64,000 nt of DNA from an uncultured Collinsella sp. (GTDB lineage: Bacteria > Actinomycetota > Coriobacteriia > Coriobacteriales > Coriobacteriaceae): positions 55,772 through 119,771 of the forward strand of contig CAUDQR010000004.1 of NCBI GenBank assembly GCA_958451615.1, given 5' to 3'. The translations under genes were made by a program, and so were the position numbers. The notes beneath the pieces are model-generated. The model was not told where the DNA came from and made no database searches. It was given only the letters and a program-made list of their open reading frames with translations. Within the stretch, counting starts at the first letter, position 1; every line of letters begins with the position of its first letter. Below, piece by piece: positions 1 through 9,807 of this stretch.

Positions 1-1
1 G

Positions 2-337
2 GCGATCAAGGTTAAGATCAAGCACTTTGACTACCCGTGCCTCTATGAGGTCCGTTTTCAGTATGCGGCGGGCATCAATACCATGCGCTATGAGACTGCA
101 CCTGCTGGCGATGGTGCTTGCGAGCTCACCTATACCGAGGATTTTCAGGGTGCGGGTGGCAACACGTCTGGCATGCGCGGCAAGCTCGGCCTCTTCTTCT
201 ACGAGCGCAAGCTCAAGAGCCACGCCAACCAGACGATTGATCAAATCGTCAAATACATCGAGGGTGAGCGCCGCGTAAAGGCTAATCCCGCCTTCGCCGA
301 TGATACTGCCGAAAACGCTTCGGATGTATTCCATTGA
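2..337 (+). CDS. C-terminal part of an unknown small protein (5' end outside window)
   Basis: The reading frame is open from base 2 to a TGA at 335-337, so the gene begins before the window and at least 111 residues are visible. The protein is a mix of beta-type segments with a C-terminal basic helix (KLGLFFYERKLKSHANQT) ending in an acidic tail. The overall look recalls DUF3284-type small proteins found near PTS genes in Firmicutes, but I cannot confirm that without the N-terminus. An alternative internal ATG at 83 is in the same frame but has no clear ribosome binding site. The next gene lies about 100 bases downstream on the same strand. Confidence 0.55.
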   Translation, partial: AIKVKIKHFDYPCLYEVRFQYAAGINTMRYETAPAGDGACELTYTEDFQGAGGNTSGMRGKLGLFFYERKLKSHANQTIDQIVKYIEGERRVKANPAFADDTAENASDVFH

Positions 338-440
338 TACCCTGTGCAAAAGCTTTACCGCTCTTCACATCAACTGTGAACACTTCAGGCTTCGAGTCAG
401 TAGCGAGCGGCCCGACAAAAGTAGTTGATGGAAGTGCCAA

Positions 441-1640
441 ATGAATAAGAATGCCGCTACGCAACTGCACATCTATTCCGCCTTTTTCGTTCTCGCGGGA
501 TTTGTTTTAAATCGGGGAGTGTTTCTACTTTTCCTTGCGGAGAAAGGAATGCCTGTCACGGAAATCGCGCTTTATCAAGCCCTGTTTAACATTGCAACGG
601 TCGTCCTCGAGCTGCCAACAGGGCTGATAGGCGATTTCTTTGGAAAGAAGTTTTCGATTCAAGTGGGCGTGCTGCTGCTTTTCTTCCATACGGCTGGCAT
701 GCTGTTGCTCTCAGGCCCCTTTCTTGTCGTGCTTTCCCTTGTTGAGGCACTCGCCTACTCCCTTCAATCGGGATCCGAACAAGCACTTTTATATGAAATT
801 GCCCGGAATGCCGGTCAAGGAGAGCGCTTCCTCACCATCAATGCTCGGCTGCTTGCCGCACAATCAATCGCTACGGGAATGGCAATTGTGCTCGGATCTT
901 TCATTGCCCAAGTATCTTGGAGCGCCCTCTACGTATGTGTCTCCGTTTTCTATCTCCTGCAGCTTTTCCTTCTGTATCCCATTGAGAGGACGGAAGCGAC
1001 CCGTTCTGAAAGCTCTGAAAAGGGAAGGTTTGACGTAGCCAAGATCTTCAGACGCGAAACCTGGTGCATTGGAGAATCCGCTTTTGCGGTGTTGCTTCTT
1101 CTAATCGGCACAAGCATGCTCGATGGATTCTATGGGAGTTATTACAACTTGAATCAGTTGGTATTCGACGCATTTGATGCTCCCGTCTCCATAATAGGAA
1201 TCTTTTTCGGTGCATCCTATGCAGTAAATGCGACGGCCTACATTGCAGCAGATTTCTTCTCATTGCGTTTCGGGAAAAGAAATACCATGCTCGGCTCGAT
1301 GCTAATCGAGGCTGGCCTTTTCATGATTCTTCCGTGGTTCGCTTCAAATCCGCTGTGTTTGTTTGGCCTTAGCATGGTGCTTTGTTTTCTCCCAGAAGTG
1401 GTGTACATCACTTCGGAAAACTTAATCCAAGACGCTATAGCGGACGATCTCCGCGCGACGATCCTTTCCGTCGCGTCTCTGGTAAGGGCTCTCTTTTCTG
1501 CAGTGTTTTTCTCCATATTTGGACATGTGTTGGGGTTATATCCCATTCAGATAGCGCTCGGTATTATTGGTGCAATCGCGATAGCAATTACCGCCGTTGT
1601 TTCATTAAAAATGGTTGGAATACAGGTCTCCAAGAATTGA
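441..1640 (+). CDS. MFS-type membrane transporter, 399 aa
   Basis: This 399-residue protein is almost entirely hydrophobic, with about 12 predicted membrane segments. After the second segment it carries the MFS loop 2-3 pattern G-D-F-F-G-K-K (near residue 65), the classic GDxxGRR/K signature. The charged middle loop (about residues 180-205) separates two six-helix halves. It should sit in the cytoplasmic membrane and move a small solute; nothing visible identifies the substrate, though this subfamily (short N-terminus, no large loops) is often annotated as efflux. Base composition is clearly more A/T-rich than the dnaE block that follows, which suggests recent acquisition. The start ATG follows a weak purine stretch. 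Confidence 0.8.
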   Translation: MNKNAATQLHIYSAFFVLAGFVLNRGVFLLFLAEKGMPVTEIALYQALFNIATVVLELPTGLIGDFFGKKFSIQVGVLLLFFHTAGMLLLSGPFLVVLSLVEALAYSLQSGSEQALLYEIARNAGQGERFLTINARLLAAQSIATGMAIVLGSFIAQVSWSALYVCVSVFYLLQLFLLYPIERTEATRSESSEKGRFDVAKIFRRETWCIGESAFAVLLLLIGTSMLDGFYGSYYNLNQLVFDAFDAPVSIIGIFFGASYAVNATAYIAADFFSLRFGKRNTMLGSMLIEAGLFMILPWFASNPLCLFGLSMVLCFLPEVVYITSENLIQDAIADDLRATILSVASLVRALFSAVFFSIFGHVLGLYPIQIALGIIGAIAIAITAVVSLKMVGIQVSKN

Positions 1641-1880
1641 TATATCGATTGACGAGCTATCCGAAGCGTCGAGCCTTCTTGATGGACATGACTATTCGTC
1701 ACAAATCATTCCGCGCATCGCCGGGGTTCCAGTAATACTCGATATATCTGGATGCCCTCATTCCCCTTTTTGAAGGTCCCAAATTGACTACCCGTGTGGG
1801 TTTGGCTAGGTTCGGGTGCTGTCCGTGCCGTGGGGTAAAATCGTTCAGTCAGAACACGAACCCGCATCGGAGCTCATCAC

Positions 1881-4800
1881 ATGGCATTTGTCCATCTGCA
1901 CAATCACACTGTTTTCTCCATGCTCGACGGCGCAACCCGTATCCAGGATATGGTCAATCGTGCCGTTGAGCTTGGCATGCCCGCCGTGGCCATTACCGAC
2001 CACGGCTACATGTACGGCGTGCCCGACCTGGCGCTGGCCTGCGACGCCGTCAACCACAACACGCCCGAGTACAAGACGTGGAGCCACGACAAGGCCTTCT
2101 TGGAAAAGGATCGCCGCGACGAGCTGGTGGAGCCCGATCCCGAGGCAAACCCGCGCGAGCATGCCCAGTATGTGAAGGACATGGCCATGTGGGACGAGAA
2201 GGGCAACATCGACGAGCTCAAGCCGCCCCTGGTCATCAAACCCATCTTTGGCTGCGAGGTCTACTTTACGCCGGACGAGACGCTCGCCCGCGACCACAAG
2301 CCCGAGCTCTACCACATGATCCTTCTGGCCAAGGACCAGGAGGGCTACGTCAACCTGATGCAGACGGTTTCCGAGGCAGCCGTGCAGGGCTTTTACTACA
2401 AGCCGCGCGTGACGCTCGACAACCTGCGCCGCCACGCCAAGGGCATGATCTGCACGAGTGCCTGCATCGCGGGCATCATCCCCAAATACATCGACCGCGG
2501 CGACATGGAAGGCGCCATCAAGTGGGCCGAGACCTTCCGCGATACCTTTGACCCCGGCGACTTTTACATCGAGATTCAGGAACACGGCATCACCACCGAC
2601 AACGGCCTGACCGATGAGCAGATGGACCGCACGCTCATCGATATCGCCAAGCAGGTGGGTGTCAAGGTCATCGCCACCAACGACTTCCACTACCTGCGCC
2701 GCGAGGACGCGCCGGTGCAGGACGTCATCATGTGCATCGGCATGAACGCCAAGGTCGATGACCCCAACCGCATGCGCATGACCGGTTCGGAGTTTTACAT
2801 GAAGACCGAGGAGGAGATGCGGGCGATGTTCCCGTATTGCCCCGAGGCCTGCGACAACACGCTCGAGATCGCCGACAAGTGCTACGTTGAGCTGGACTGG
2901 GACTCCATCATCCTGCCGCGCTTCCCGTTGCTCGATCCCGGCGAGACGCACGAGAGCCAGTTCCGCCGCGAGTGCGAGAAGGGCCTGCGCCAGCACTATG
3001 GTGACGACTGGGCCACGCGCGAGATCGGTGGCGTCAACATCAAAGAGCGCTTTGAGTACGAATACAAGGTCATTTGCGACAAGGGCTTTGCCGCCTACTT
3101 CCTCATCGTCGCCGAGTACGTGCAATGGGCCAAGGACAACGGCATCGGCGTCGGCCCCGGTCGTGGCTCGGCCGCCGGCGCTATCGTCGCCTACGCCATG
3201 AACATCACCGCGTTCGACCCGCTCGAGAACGGCCTGATGTTCGAGAGGTTCCTGTCCCCGCAGCGTACCGAGATGCCCGATATCGATATGGACTTCGACG
3301 ATGAGCGGCGCCTCGAGGTCGTGGAGCACGTTCGCCAGCTCTACGGCCCCGAGAAGGTCACCCACGTCATCACCTACTCGACCATTAAGGCCAAGCAGGC
3401 CATCAACGACGCCGCTCGCGTCCTGGACTACCCGGTCTACATGGGCCAGCGTCTGTCCAAGATGGTCTCGAGCGACCCCAAGGTCAAGCTCAAGCAGGTG
3501 CTCGAAAAGCAACCCGGCAAAGAGGACCTGTTTAACCCCGATTTTGCCGAGGCCTATAAAAAGGACGACGACGCCCGCCGCATCATCGACACGGCGCTCT
3601 CAATCGAGGGCCTCACCCGTGGCGAGGGCGTGCACGCGTGCGCCGTTCTGATCTGCCGCGACCCCGTCAACGAGCACGTGCCCACCAAGCTCGACACCAA
3701 GGGCGGCGTCGAGATTACCCAGTACGAGGGCCATACCGTTGCCGACATGGGCCTGCTCAAGATGGACTTCTTGGGCCTGCGTACGCTGACTGTTATCTCC
3801 AAGGCCAAGGCAAACATCAAAAAGAACTTCGGCATCGACATCAAAGAGGAAGAGATCCCCTTTGACGACCCCGAGATCTTTAAGCTCATGGGCTCCGGCC
3901 ATACCGCCGGCGTCTTCCAGGTCGAGTCCGCCGGCATGACGGCCACGATCAAGAACATGAAGCCCACCGAGTACAAGCACGTCGTGGCATTGATCGCCCT
4001 GTACCGCCCGGGCCCGCTGGGCGCCGGCATGGTTTCGTCCTACATCAACCGTATGAACGGCAAGGAGCCGGCCGTCTCCTACGACGACCGCCTGGACGAC
4101 ATCCTGGGCGAAACCTACGGCACCATGGTCTACCAGGAACAGGTTATGCTCATCTCCGTCGAGATGTGCGGCTTCTCCAAGGGCGAATCGGACTCGCGTA
4201 TCCGTAAACCCGTGGCTAAGAAAAAGATCAAGCTGCTCACGTCGACGGTGCTGCACTGGGAGGATGGCTCGGACGAGACCACCTACGACCACTGGATGAA
4301 CGGCGCTATCAAGAACAACTACACGCGCGAGGTCGCCCAGAAGATTTGGGACGATGTTCTCGAGTTCGCATCTTACGCCTTTAACAAGTCGCACTCCGCC
4401 GGCTACGCCATCCTGGTTATGCAGACGGCGTGGCTCAAGGCGCACTATCCGCACGAGTACATGGCGGCCGTTCTGACGTCCTACACGGGCAAGACCGACA
4501 AGATCGTTCATTACGTCTCGGCGTGCCGTCACGACGGCATCCCCGTGCTTTCGCCAGATGTCAATGAGTCCGGTACCGAGTTCACGGCTACCAAGGAGGG
4601 CGTGCGCTTTGGTCTGGCCGGCATCCGCGGCGTGGGCACCGGCGTGGCGCAGGCGATTATCGCCGAGCGCGAGGCGGGCGGTCCGTTTAAGACGCTGCAC
4701 GATTTTGTCGAGCGCGTGGACTCGAGCCAGGCCAACCGCCGCGTGATCGAATCGCTCATCAAGGCAGGCGCCTTCGACTCCACGGGGTATCCGCGTCGCC

Positions 4801-5684
4801 AGATGATGCACTTTGTGGACAAGAACAACCCCGAGAACATCATCGATGCCGCGGTAAAGCGCCAGAAGGATCGCGCGAGCGGCCAGACGTCGTTCTTCGA
4901 TATGTTTGGCGACGTTGAGGGCTCGGGCTTTGAGGTGAGCGTGCCCGATCCGGATGGCCAGGAATGGGACCGCCACCTTAAGTTGAGTCAGGAGAAGGAG
5001 GTTCTGGGCATCTATGTCTCGGACCACCCGCTACGCCCGTTTGAGTATGCACTAGCCAAGGCGCGTGACTTCTCGTTCTCGCAGATCGACACCGGCTACG
5101 AAGTTCAGAATCCTACGGGCGGCACCATCAACCAGGAAATTCCCGAGGGCAAGGCGCTGTGGTGGGCCGGCATGGTCTCGAGCGTGTCCAAGCGCGTGAC
5201 CAAAAACGGTGACCCCATGGGCATCGTGCAGCTCGAGGACATGGAAGGCGAGGCCACCGTCGTCGTGTTCCCCAAGACCTACAAGGAGGCCGAGGGGTAC
5301 CTGTACGGCGAGGTCGATCCCGAGACCGGCGCGCAGCTGTCCGATGCCTTTGTGCGCATTAAGGGCAAGCTCGAGCGCTCGGACCGCGGCGACCAGATCA
5401 TCGCGCAGGAGATCGTGCCGCTCGAGCTCAACGAGGAGAACAACAAGCCCAAGGTGTTTGAGGTCATGGTGCCCAACAGCCGCTTTAGCCAGGGCAATAT
5501 GGCGCGCCTGGCCACGGTGCTCACCGCTAACCCGGGCGGCGACCGCGTGGAGATCTTTATCGAGCAGGTGGACGGGCGCGTGCTGCGTGCCGAGGTACCT
5601 GCCAAGGTCAACGCGCGTTCGATTCCGCTGCTGGCCGAGGCCAAGGCCATTGTGGGTAACCAGGGCCGCGTGACGGTGATCTAA
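1881..5684 (+). CDS. dnaE: DNA polymerase III alpha subunit
   Basis: This is the replicative DNA polymerase (1267 aa) that extends the primer at the fork. The N-terminal PHP domain starts with HLHNHTVFSMLDG and includes GCEVYF. The C-family palm carries GPGRGSAAGA and the catalytic aspartates in PDIDMDFDD (about residues 465-473). The fingers contain FNKSHSAGYA, helix-hairpin-helix segments follow (GLAGIRGVG), and an OB-fold lies near residues 1090-1170 (WWAGMVSSV). At 1267 residues it is longer than most DnaE1 proteins (about 1160-1190). Part of the excess is an insertion of roughly 45 residues in the PHP domain between the NHNTPEY and IKPIFGCE segments. No intein signature is seen. The ATG at 1881 gives the family's usual MAFVHLHNHT start. 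Confidence 0.97.
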   Translation: MAFVHLHNHTVFSMLDGATRIQDMVNRAVELGMPAVAITDHGYMYGVPDLALACDAVNHNTPEYKTWSHDKAFLEKDRRDELVEPDPEANPREHAQYVKDMAMWDEKGNIDELKPPLVIKPIFGCEVYFTPDETLARDHKPELYHMILLAKDQEGYVNLMQTVSEAAVQGFYYKPRVTLDNLRRHAKGMICTSACIAGIIPKYIDRGDMEGAIKWAETFRDTFDPGDFYIEIQEHGITTDNGLTDEQMDRTLIDIAKQVGVKVIATNDFHYLRREDAPVQDVIMCIGMNAKVDDPNRMRMTGSEFYMKTEEEMRAMFPYCPEACDNTLEIADKCYVELDWDSIILPRFPLLDPGETHESQFRRECEKGLRQHYGDDWATREIGGVNIKERFEYEYKVICDKGFAAYFLIVAEYVQWAKDNGIGVGPGRGSAAGAIVAYAMNITAFDPLENGLMFERFLSPQRTEMPDIDMDFDDERRLEVVEHVRQLYGPEKVTHVITYSTIKAKQAINDAARVLDYPVYMGQRLSKMVSSDPKVKLKQVLEKQPGKEDLFNPDFAEAYKKDDDARRIIDTALSIEGLTRGEGVHACAVLICRDPVNEHVPTKLDTKGGVEITQYEGHTVADMGLLKMDFLGLRTLTVISKAKANIKKNFGIDIKEEEIPFDDPEIFKLMGSGHTAGVFQVESAGMTATIKNMKPTEYKHVVALIALYRPGPLGAGMVSSYINRMNGKEPAVSYDDRLDDILGETYGTMVYQEQVMLISVEMCGFSKGESDSRIRKPVAKKKIKLLTSTVLHWEDGSDETTYDHWMNGAIKNNYTREVAQKIWDDVLEFASYAFNKSHSAGYAILVMQTAWLKAHYPHEYMAAVLTSYTGKTDKIVHYVSACRHDGIPVLSPDVNESGTEFTATKEGVRFGLAGIRGVGTGVAQAIIAEREAGGPFKTLHDFVERVDSSQANRRVIESLIKAGAFDSTGYPRRQMMHFVDKNNPENIIDAAVKRQKDRASGQTSFFDMFGDVEGSGFEVSVPDPDGQEWDRHLKLSQEKEVLGIYVSDHPLRPFEYALAKARDFSFSQIDTGYEVQNPTGGTINQEIPEGKALWWAGMVSSVSKRVTKNGDPMGIVQLEDMEGEATVVVFPKTYKEAEGYLYGEVDPETGAQLSDAFVRIKGKLERSDRGDQIIAQEIVPLELNEENNKPKVFEVMVPNSRFSQGNMARLATVLTANPGGDRVEIFIEQVDGRVLRAEVPAKVNARSIPLLAEAKAIVGNQGRVTVI

Positions 5685-5712
5685 GCTACCCCGGGTGAGA
5701 TTGGAGGAAGTG

Positions 5713-8700
5713 ATGGCGCAGGGGACGTTTGTGCAGGCGCTTCGCAAAGAGGCGGCGTTGAGCGGCACCTTTATGAAGGGGCGTTCGCTCATGCTCAACG
5801 GTGCCGTGCTGTCGATCGAGGACAGCGGCTCGCGCTTCTCCAAAAACGTGACGGTCGAGGGCACGGTGCGCGGCTCGCGCGGTGACCTGTACAAGACGCA
5901 CGTGGCGCTCGACATGGACGAGCACGAGGTTATCGACTACGACTGCGACTGCCCCGCCGCATACCGCTATCCCGGTATGTGTAAGCACGCTATTGCCACG
6001 GCGCTGGCGTATTTGGATGCCAGCGGCGCCGAGCCCGTCGAAGGTTTGCGCACGCCGGTTCGCACGTTTACGGCGCAGCCGAAACAGCCCGCGCGCGCCA
6101 TGTCCGCCGCGCCGGCCGTCAACCCCAACTTTCCCTTCCCGGCGCCCGTCCCCACGAGCCCGAGCCTTGTGGCGGCGCTCTCCGATCTTTCGGACGCGCG
6201 CATGGATGAGCTGGCGAGCATGCGCCGCAAGCTTGCCGGTGCCGTTGATCCCGACGCCCCCAAAGCGGCATTGGAGCCCTCGTTGGTGCCGTACTACAAT
6301 CCGCTGTTCGCTGACCGCTTTAGCTGGGCGCTCGAGTTCCGCATTCGCTGTGGATCGGTCTCCTACGTGGTCAAGGACATCGACGGCATGGCCGATGCCT
6401 ACGTGCGCGGCGGCACGTTCTCCTATGGCAAGAAGCTCACGTTTGTCCATTCACCTGAGGCCTTTGACGAAACATCGGCAAAGCTGCTCAACCTTGTTGT
6501 GACGACAGTTGCCTATCTCGATGACATCACAAGCTCGCGTTCGGCGTCGTACGACTTTGCCCGCAGCGGTTTTGTTGCCGAGCGTCAGTTGCCGCTGTCC
6601 GAGCATAGCATCGTATATGTGCTGGACCTGCTGCGCGGCCAGACCATCTCCTTTGAGCCCGCCTGGTCGCGGGGGATGACGACGCATCGCACCTACGACG
6701 TGGCGGTTGAGCTGTCTCCGCAAGGGGAGGACGAGGCATCCGCTAAGCGCCCACCGCTGCTTGCCGCCAAAATCGCGCCGGCGGCTGGTGGTAGCTATGA
6801 CCTGCGCCTGCCCGCCGATATGTACTGCTTTGCGTCGGGCGATGCCGCCTACTTGGTTGACACGCGCCGCGCGCGCCGTACCGACGCTGCATTTGCTCAG
6901 CATGCCGCACCTTTTTTGTCGCGCTTGCTGCCGTGCCGCACGCCCGCCCATATTGCCGCCGAGCAGGTGGGTGAGTTCTGCCGTATGGCGCTGCCCATTT
7001 TGCGCGACTACACCGACCTCACCGCGCCCGCCGCGCTCGATACCGTGGCACCCGAGCCGAGCTTTGCTATGGCGATCGGTGTCGACGATGGGCTCGTGAC
7101 CTGCAAAATTACGGTTACCTACGGCGATTGGTCGGCGGATCTCTTTAGCCTGGGCGCTCCGGGCAGCCCCTTCGAAGAGCAGCGCCCCGGTGTGCCGCCC
7201 CGCGACGAGGTGGCGGAGTTTCGCGTTATGGATACGGCGGCCCTGTACTTCGATTTCTACGAGGGCGGTCTGGCGTTTGAGGAGCGCGATGACGCCCGCT
7301 TGTTCTGCCTGCTGACCGAGGGCCTGTCCGCCCTGTCCGAACTGGGTGAGGTCATGCTCAGCGACCGTCTGCGCCAGATCTCGGTCCGCCCCGCGCCCAA
7401 GCTCTCGGTTCGTGCGACCGTTAAGAGCAATCTGCTCGATGTCGAGCTGGGCGCGAGCGGGCTTTCGGCCGCGGACCTTGCCGTCTATCTCGATTCGTAC
7501 AAGCGCCATCAAACGTTTGCGCGCCTTACGTCCGGCGACATCATTCGCCTGGACGAGGGGGCGCGCGCCGCGTTTGGCCTTGCCGAGGACCTGGGTGTCG
7601 ATGCCGTCGACCTGCTCGACGGCGTGTCGCTTCCCGCGTCGAGCACCCTGTTCGTCGACAGCATGCTCGCACGCACGCCGGCGCTCGAGGCCGATCGCGA
7701 CGCTGCGTTCCGCCGTACCGTCGAGCGCCTGGACACGCTCGGCAAGATGGACTTTACGGTGCCGGCATCGCTCAAGGCAACGATGCGCGGCTACCAGGTC
7801 GACGGATACCAGTGGCTCGGCTCGCTCGAACACCTGGGCCTTGGCGGCATCTTGGCCGACGACATGGGCCTGGGCAAAACGCTCCAGATGATTGCGCATA
7901 TTCTGGCGCGCGTGGAGGCGGGGGACACCAAGCCCACGCTCGTGGTATGCCCGGCCTCACTCGTGTACAACTGGACTGCCGAGCTGGAGCGCTTTGCCCC
8001 GTCGCTCGATGTGTGCGCCATTGTGGGCGCCAAGGCTCAACGCCGCGTGCAGATCGCCGGCGTGGCCGAGCATAGCGTGGTCGTGACGTCGTATGACCTT
8101 ATGCGGCGCGATATCGACGAGTACGTCGAGCAGGATTTTGCCCGCGTGGTGCTCGATGAGGCACAGTACATTAAAAATCCGCTCACGCAGGTGGCGCGCG
8201 CCGCCAAGCGCCTGCCTGCCGGCGTGCGCTTTGCCCTGACGGGCACGCCCATCGAAAACCGCCTGTCCGAGCTCTGGAGCATCTTCGACTTTTTGATGCC
8301 GGGCCTTTTGGGGACACGCGAGTCGTTTGCCAAGCGCTTTGAGAGCCCCGTCGAGCATGCCGAGGGCGATAGCGCCGCTCGCCTGCAGGCGCTCGTGTCG
8401 CCGTTTGTGCTGCGCCGTGTTAAGGAAGACGTGGTGGCCGACCTGCCCGAGAAGATCGAAGACACCGTCATGGCACAGCTTACCGGCGAGCAACGCAAGC
8501 TCTACCTGGCCAACCAGGACCGCATCGCCCAGCAGGTGCAGCACCGCGAGGCTGGGGAGTTTAAGAAAGACAAGCTCAAGGTGCTCGCCGAGCTCACCAA
8601 GCTGCGCCAGATCTGCTGCGACCCGCGTCTACACTACGAGGATTACAAGGCGGGGAGCGCCAAGCTCGATACGTGTATGGAGCTCGTGCACGGCGCACTC

Positions 8701-9177
8701 GACGGCGGGCATCGCATCCTGTTGTTCAGCCAGTTTACGGGTATGCTCGATATCATCGGTAAGCGCTTGGCCAAGGAGGACATCGCCTTCCTTAAGCTCA
8801 CGGGCGCTTCGTCTAAGGAGAGCCGCGCCAAGATGGTCGCGCAGTTCCAAGCGGGCGAGGTTCCGGTCTTTTTGATTTCGCTCAAGGCGGGCGGCGTGGG
8901 CCTTAACCTGACGGCGGCCGACGTGGTCATCCACTACGACCCGTGGTGGAACGTGGCAGCGCAGGACCAGGCGACCGACCGCGCGCACCGTATTGGCCAG
9001 CAACATACCGTGACCGTGTACAAGCTCATCGCCAAGGACACGATCGAGGAGCGCATTATGCAGATGCAGGAGTCCAAGCGCGACCTGGTCAACAGCGTGC
9101 TCGGCGGCGACGGCATCTCGTCGGCGCTGTTTACCCGCGAAGATGTTCTGGCGCTGCTGGGCGGCGACGGGCGCTAA
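5713..9177 (+). CDS. SWIM zinc finger + SNF2-family helicase/ATPase
   Basis: This 1154-residue SNF2-type double-stranded DNA translocase probably remodels protein-DNA complexes in the cytoplasm. Near the N-terminus is a SWIM zinc finger (CDCPAAYRYPGMCKH, about residues 76-90), then a long SNF2-associated region. The ATPase core shows Walker A in ADDMGLGKT (about 715), the DEAQ box (about 813), LTGTPIENRL, and helicase motifs V/VI in SLKAGGVGLNLT and DRAHRIGQ (about 1087). I chose ATG 5713 because GGAGG lies five bases upstream; a GTG at 5695 would add six residues. It begins 28 bases after dnaE and is probably co-transcribed. Bacterial SWIM-SNF2 proteins are common, but their exact roles are poorly defined. 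Confidence 0.93.
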   Translation: MAQGTFVQALRKEAALSGTFMKGRSLMLNGAVLSIEDSGSRFSKNVTVEGTVRGSRGDLYKTHVALDMDEHEVIDYDCDCPAAYRYPGMCKHAIATALAYLDASGAEPVEGLRTPVRTFTAQPKQPARAMSAAPAVNPNFPFPAPVPTSPSLVAALSDLSDARMDELASMRRKLAGAVDPDAPKAALEPSLVPYYNPLFADRFSWALEFRIRCGSVSYVVKDIDGMADAYVRGGTFSYGKKLTFVHSPEAFDETSAKLLNLVVTTVAYLDDITSSRSASYDFARSGFVAERQLPLSEHSIVYVLDLLRGQTISFEPAWSRGMTTHRTYDVAVELSPQGEDEASAKRPPLLAAKIAPAAGGSYDLRLPADMYCFASGDAAYLVDTRRARRTDAAFAQHAAPFLSRLLPCRTPAHIAAEQVGEFCRMALPILRDYTDLTAPAALDTVAPEPSFAMAIGVDDGLVTCKITVTYGDWSADLFSLGAPGSPFEEQRPGVPPRDEVAEFRVMDTAALYFDFYEGGLAFEERDDARLFCLLTEGLSALSELGEVMLSDRLRQISVRPAPKLSVRATVKSNLLDVELGASGLSAADLAVYLDSYKRHQTFARLTSGDIIRLDEGARAAFGLAEDLGVDAVDLLDGVSLPASSTLFVDSMLARTPALEADRDAAFRRTVERLDTLGKMDFTVPASLKATMRGYQVDGYQWLGSLEHLGLGGILADDMGLGKTLQMIAHILARVEAGDTKPTLVVCPASLVYNWTAELERFAPSLDVCAIVGAKAQRRVQIAGVAEHSVVVTSYDLMRRDIDEYVEQDFARVVLDEAQYIKNPLTQVARAAKRLPAGVRFALTGTPIENRLSELWSIFDFLMPGLLGTRESFAKRFESPVEHAEGDSAARLQALVSPFVLRRVKEDVVADLPEKIEDTVMAQLTGEQRKLYLANQDRIAQQVQHREAGEFKKDKLKVLAELTKLRQICCDPRLHYEDYKAGSAKLDTCMELVHGALDGGHRILLFSQFTGMLDIIGKRLAKEDIAFLKLTGASSKESRAKMVAQFQAGEVPVFLISLKAGGVGLNLTAADVVIHYDPWWNVAAQDQATDRAHRIGQQHTVTVYKLIAKDTIEERIMQMQESKRDLVNSVLGGDGISSALFTREDVLALLGGDGR

Positions 9178-9327
9178 CCCGCTCGGGTGGGGCCGCCAGG
9201 GCGGATAGCGCACGCTGCCCCATCGTCCCCGCCCGTTATGTGTTCATTTGCAATGCCGTGGATGGTTTGTCTGCCTTTGGGCATAAGAACCATCAAGAAC
9301 ATTGGCACGTCAGCAAAGGAGAACATC

Positions 9328-9690
9328 ATGGCGAAATTCTTTAAGGACCCCGACGGTAAGCTCATTGCCGCCCTTGGCAACGACGTTGCAACCCCTGCCG
9401 GTTGCACGGAACTGACCGCAAACACTGAGGACGCGGCGCACGAGAAGCATGTGCCTGTTGTCGAGACCGAGCGCGACGGTCACGTGATTCGCGCACGCGT
9501 TGGCTCGGTCGAGCACCCCAGCCTGCCCGAGCACTATATTGAGTGGATCGCCCTTGAGGCCGAGGGCCGCTTAGAGGTCCATTACCTTGAGCCCGGCATG
9601 AAGCCCGCGACGTTTTTTGCCGGCGGTTCCAAGACCGGTACCGTCTATGCCTACTGCAACCTGCACGGGCTGTGGTCCGCGACGTTCTAG
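9328..9690 (+). CDS. Superoxide reductase (desulfoferrodoxin family) lacking center I
   Basis: This 120-residue protein should reduce superoxide to peroxide at a mononuclear iron centre without making oxygen, a typical defence of anaerobes. The iron ligands are visible: His in EKHVPV, His in SVEHPS, His in EHYIEW, and the Cys/His pair in YCNLHGLW near the C-terminus. The N-terminal stretch aligns with the desulforedoxin-like part of two-iron desulfoferrodoxins (compare KFFKDPDGK and AGCTELTANTEDAA), but the four cysteines of center I are gone. That makes it the one-iron form with a degenerate N-terminal domain, as in class III enzymes. ATG 9328 follows AAAGGAG with good spacing; longer in-frame starts lack one. 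Confidence 0.9.
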   Translation: MAKFFKDPDGKLIAALGNDVATPAGCTELTANTEDAAHEKHVPVVETERDGHVIRARVGSVEHPSLPEHYIEWIALEAEGRLEVHYLEPGMKPATFFAGGSKTGTVYAYCNLHGLWSATF

Positions 9691-9736
9691 GAGCGCGCCC
9701 CCGCTCGGGGTATCATAGCTAGCATATGCACATGCG

Positions 9737-9769
9737 AGCGCCGACTGCATCATGCGGCCGGCGCTTTTA
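9737..9769 (+). terminator. Possible weak terminator after the superoxide reductase gene
   Basis: A seven-base stem (AGCGCCG / CGGCGCT) encloses a 15-base loop and is followed by a short T run. The T run is weak, so this may only attenuate readthrough toward the next gene. Confidence 0.35.
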
Positions 9770-9807
9770 CTACGATTTCGATGGTTTACGACGGAAAGGG
9801 CTGAGCC

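Noticed and set aside
282..470. A 62-codon minus-strand frame between the first two genes, with a beta-like stretch (TTFVGPLATDSKPEVF)
   Set aside because: Looks protein-like but is short, overlaps the ends of both flanking genes, has no ribosome site and matches no family I know.
1625..1773. An open frame just past the MFS gene (DELSEASSLLDGHDYSSQII)
   Set aside because: It runs out of the MFS gene in another frame with no own start, and could be a remnant, but nothing supports a gene.
1845..3512. A 555-codon open frame opposite dnaE on the minus strand
   Set aside because: It is a mirror of the G/C-rich third positions of dnaE, is rich in Val/Leu/His/Gly without any domain, and lacks a ribosome site.
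1881..5684. An intein or second exon in the long dnaE
   Set aside because: The extra length is a charged insertion in the PHP domain and no intein splice motifs (C...HN) are visible.
6451..7899. A 482-codon open frame opposite the SNF2 gene
   Set aside because: Shadow frame of a strong coding gene, with an Arg/Gly/His-rich composition and no recognisable motif.
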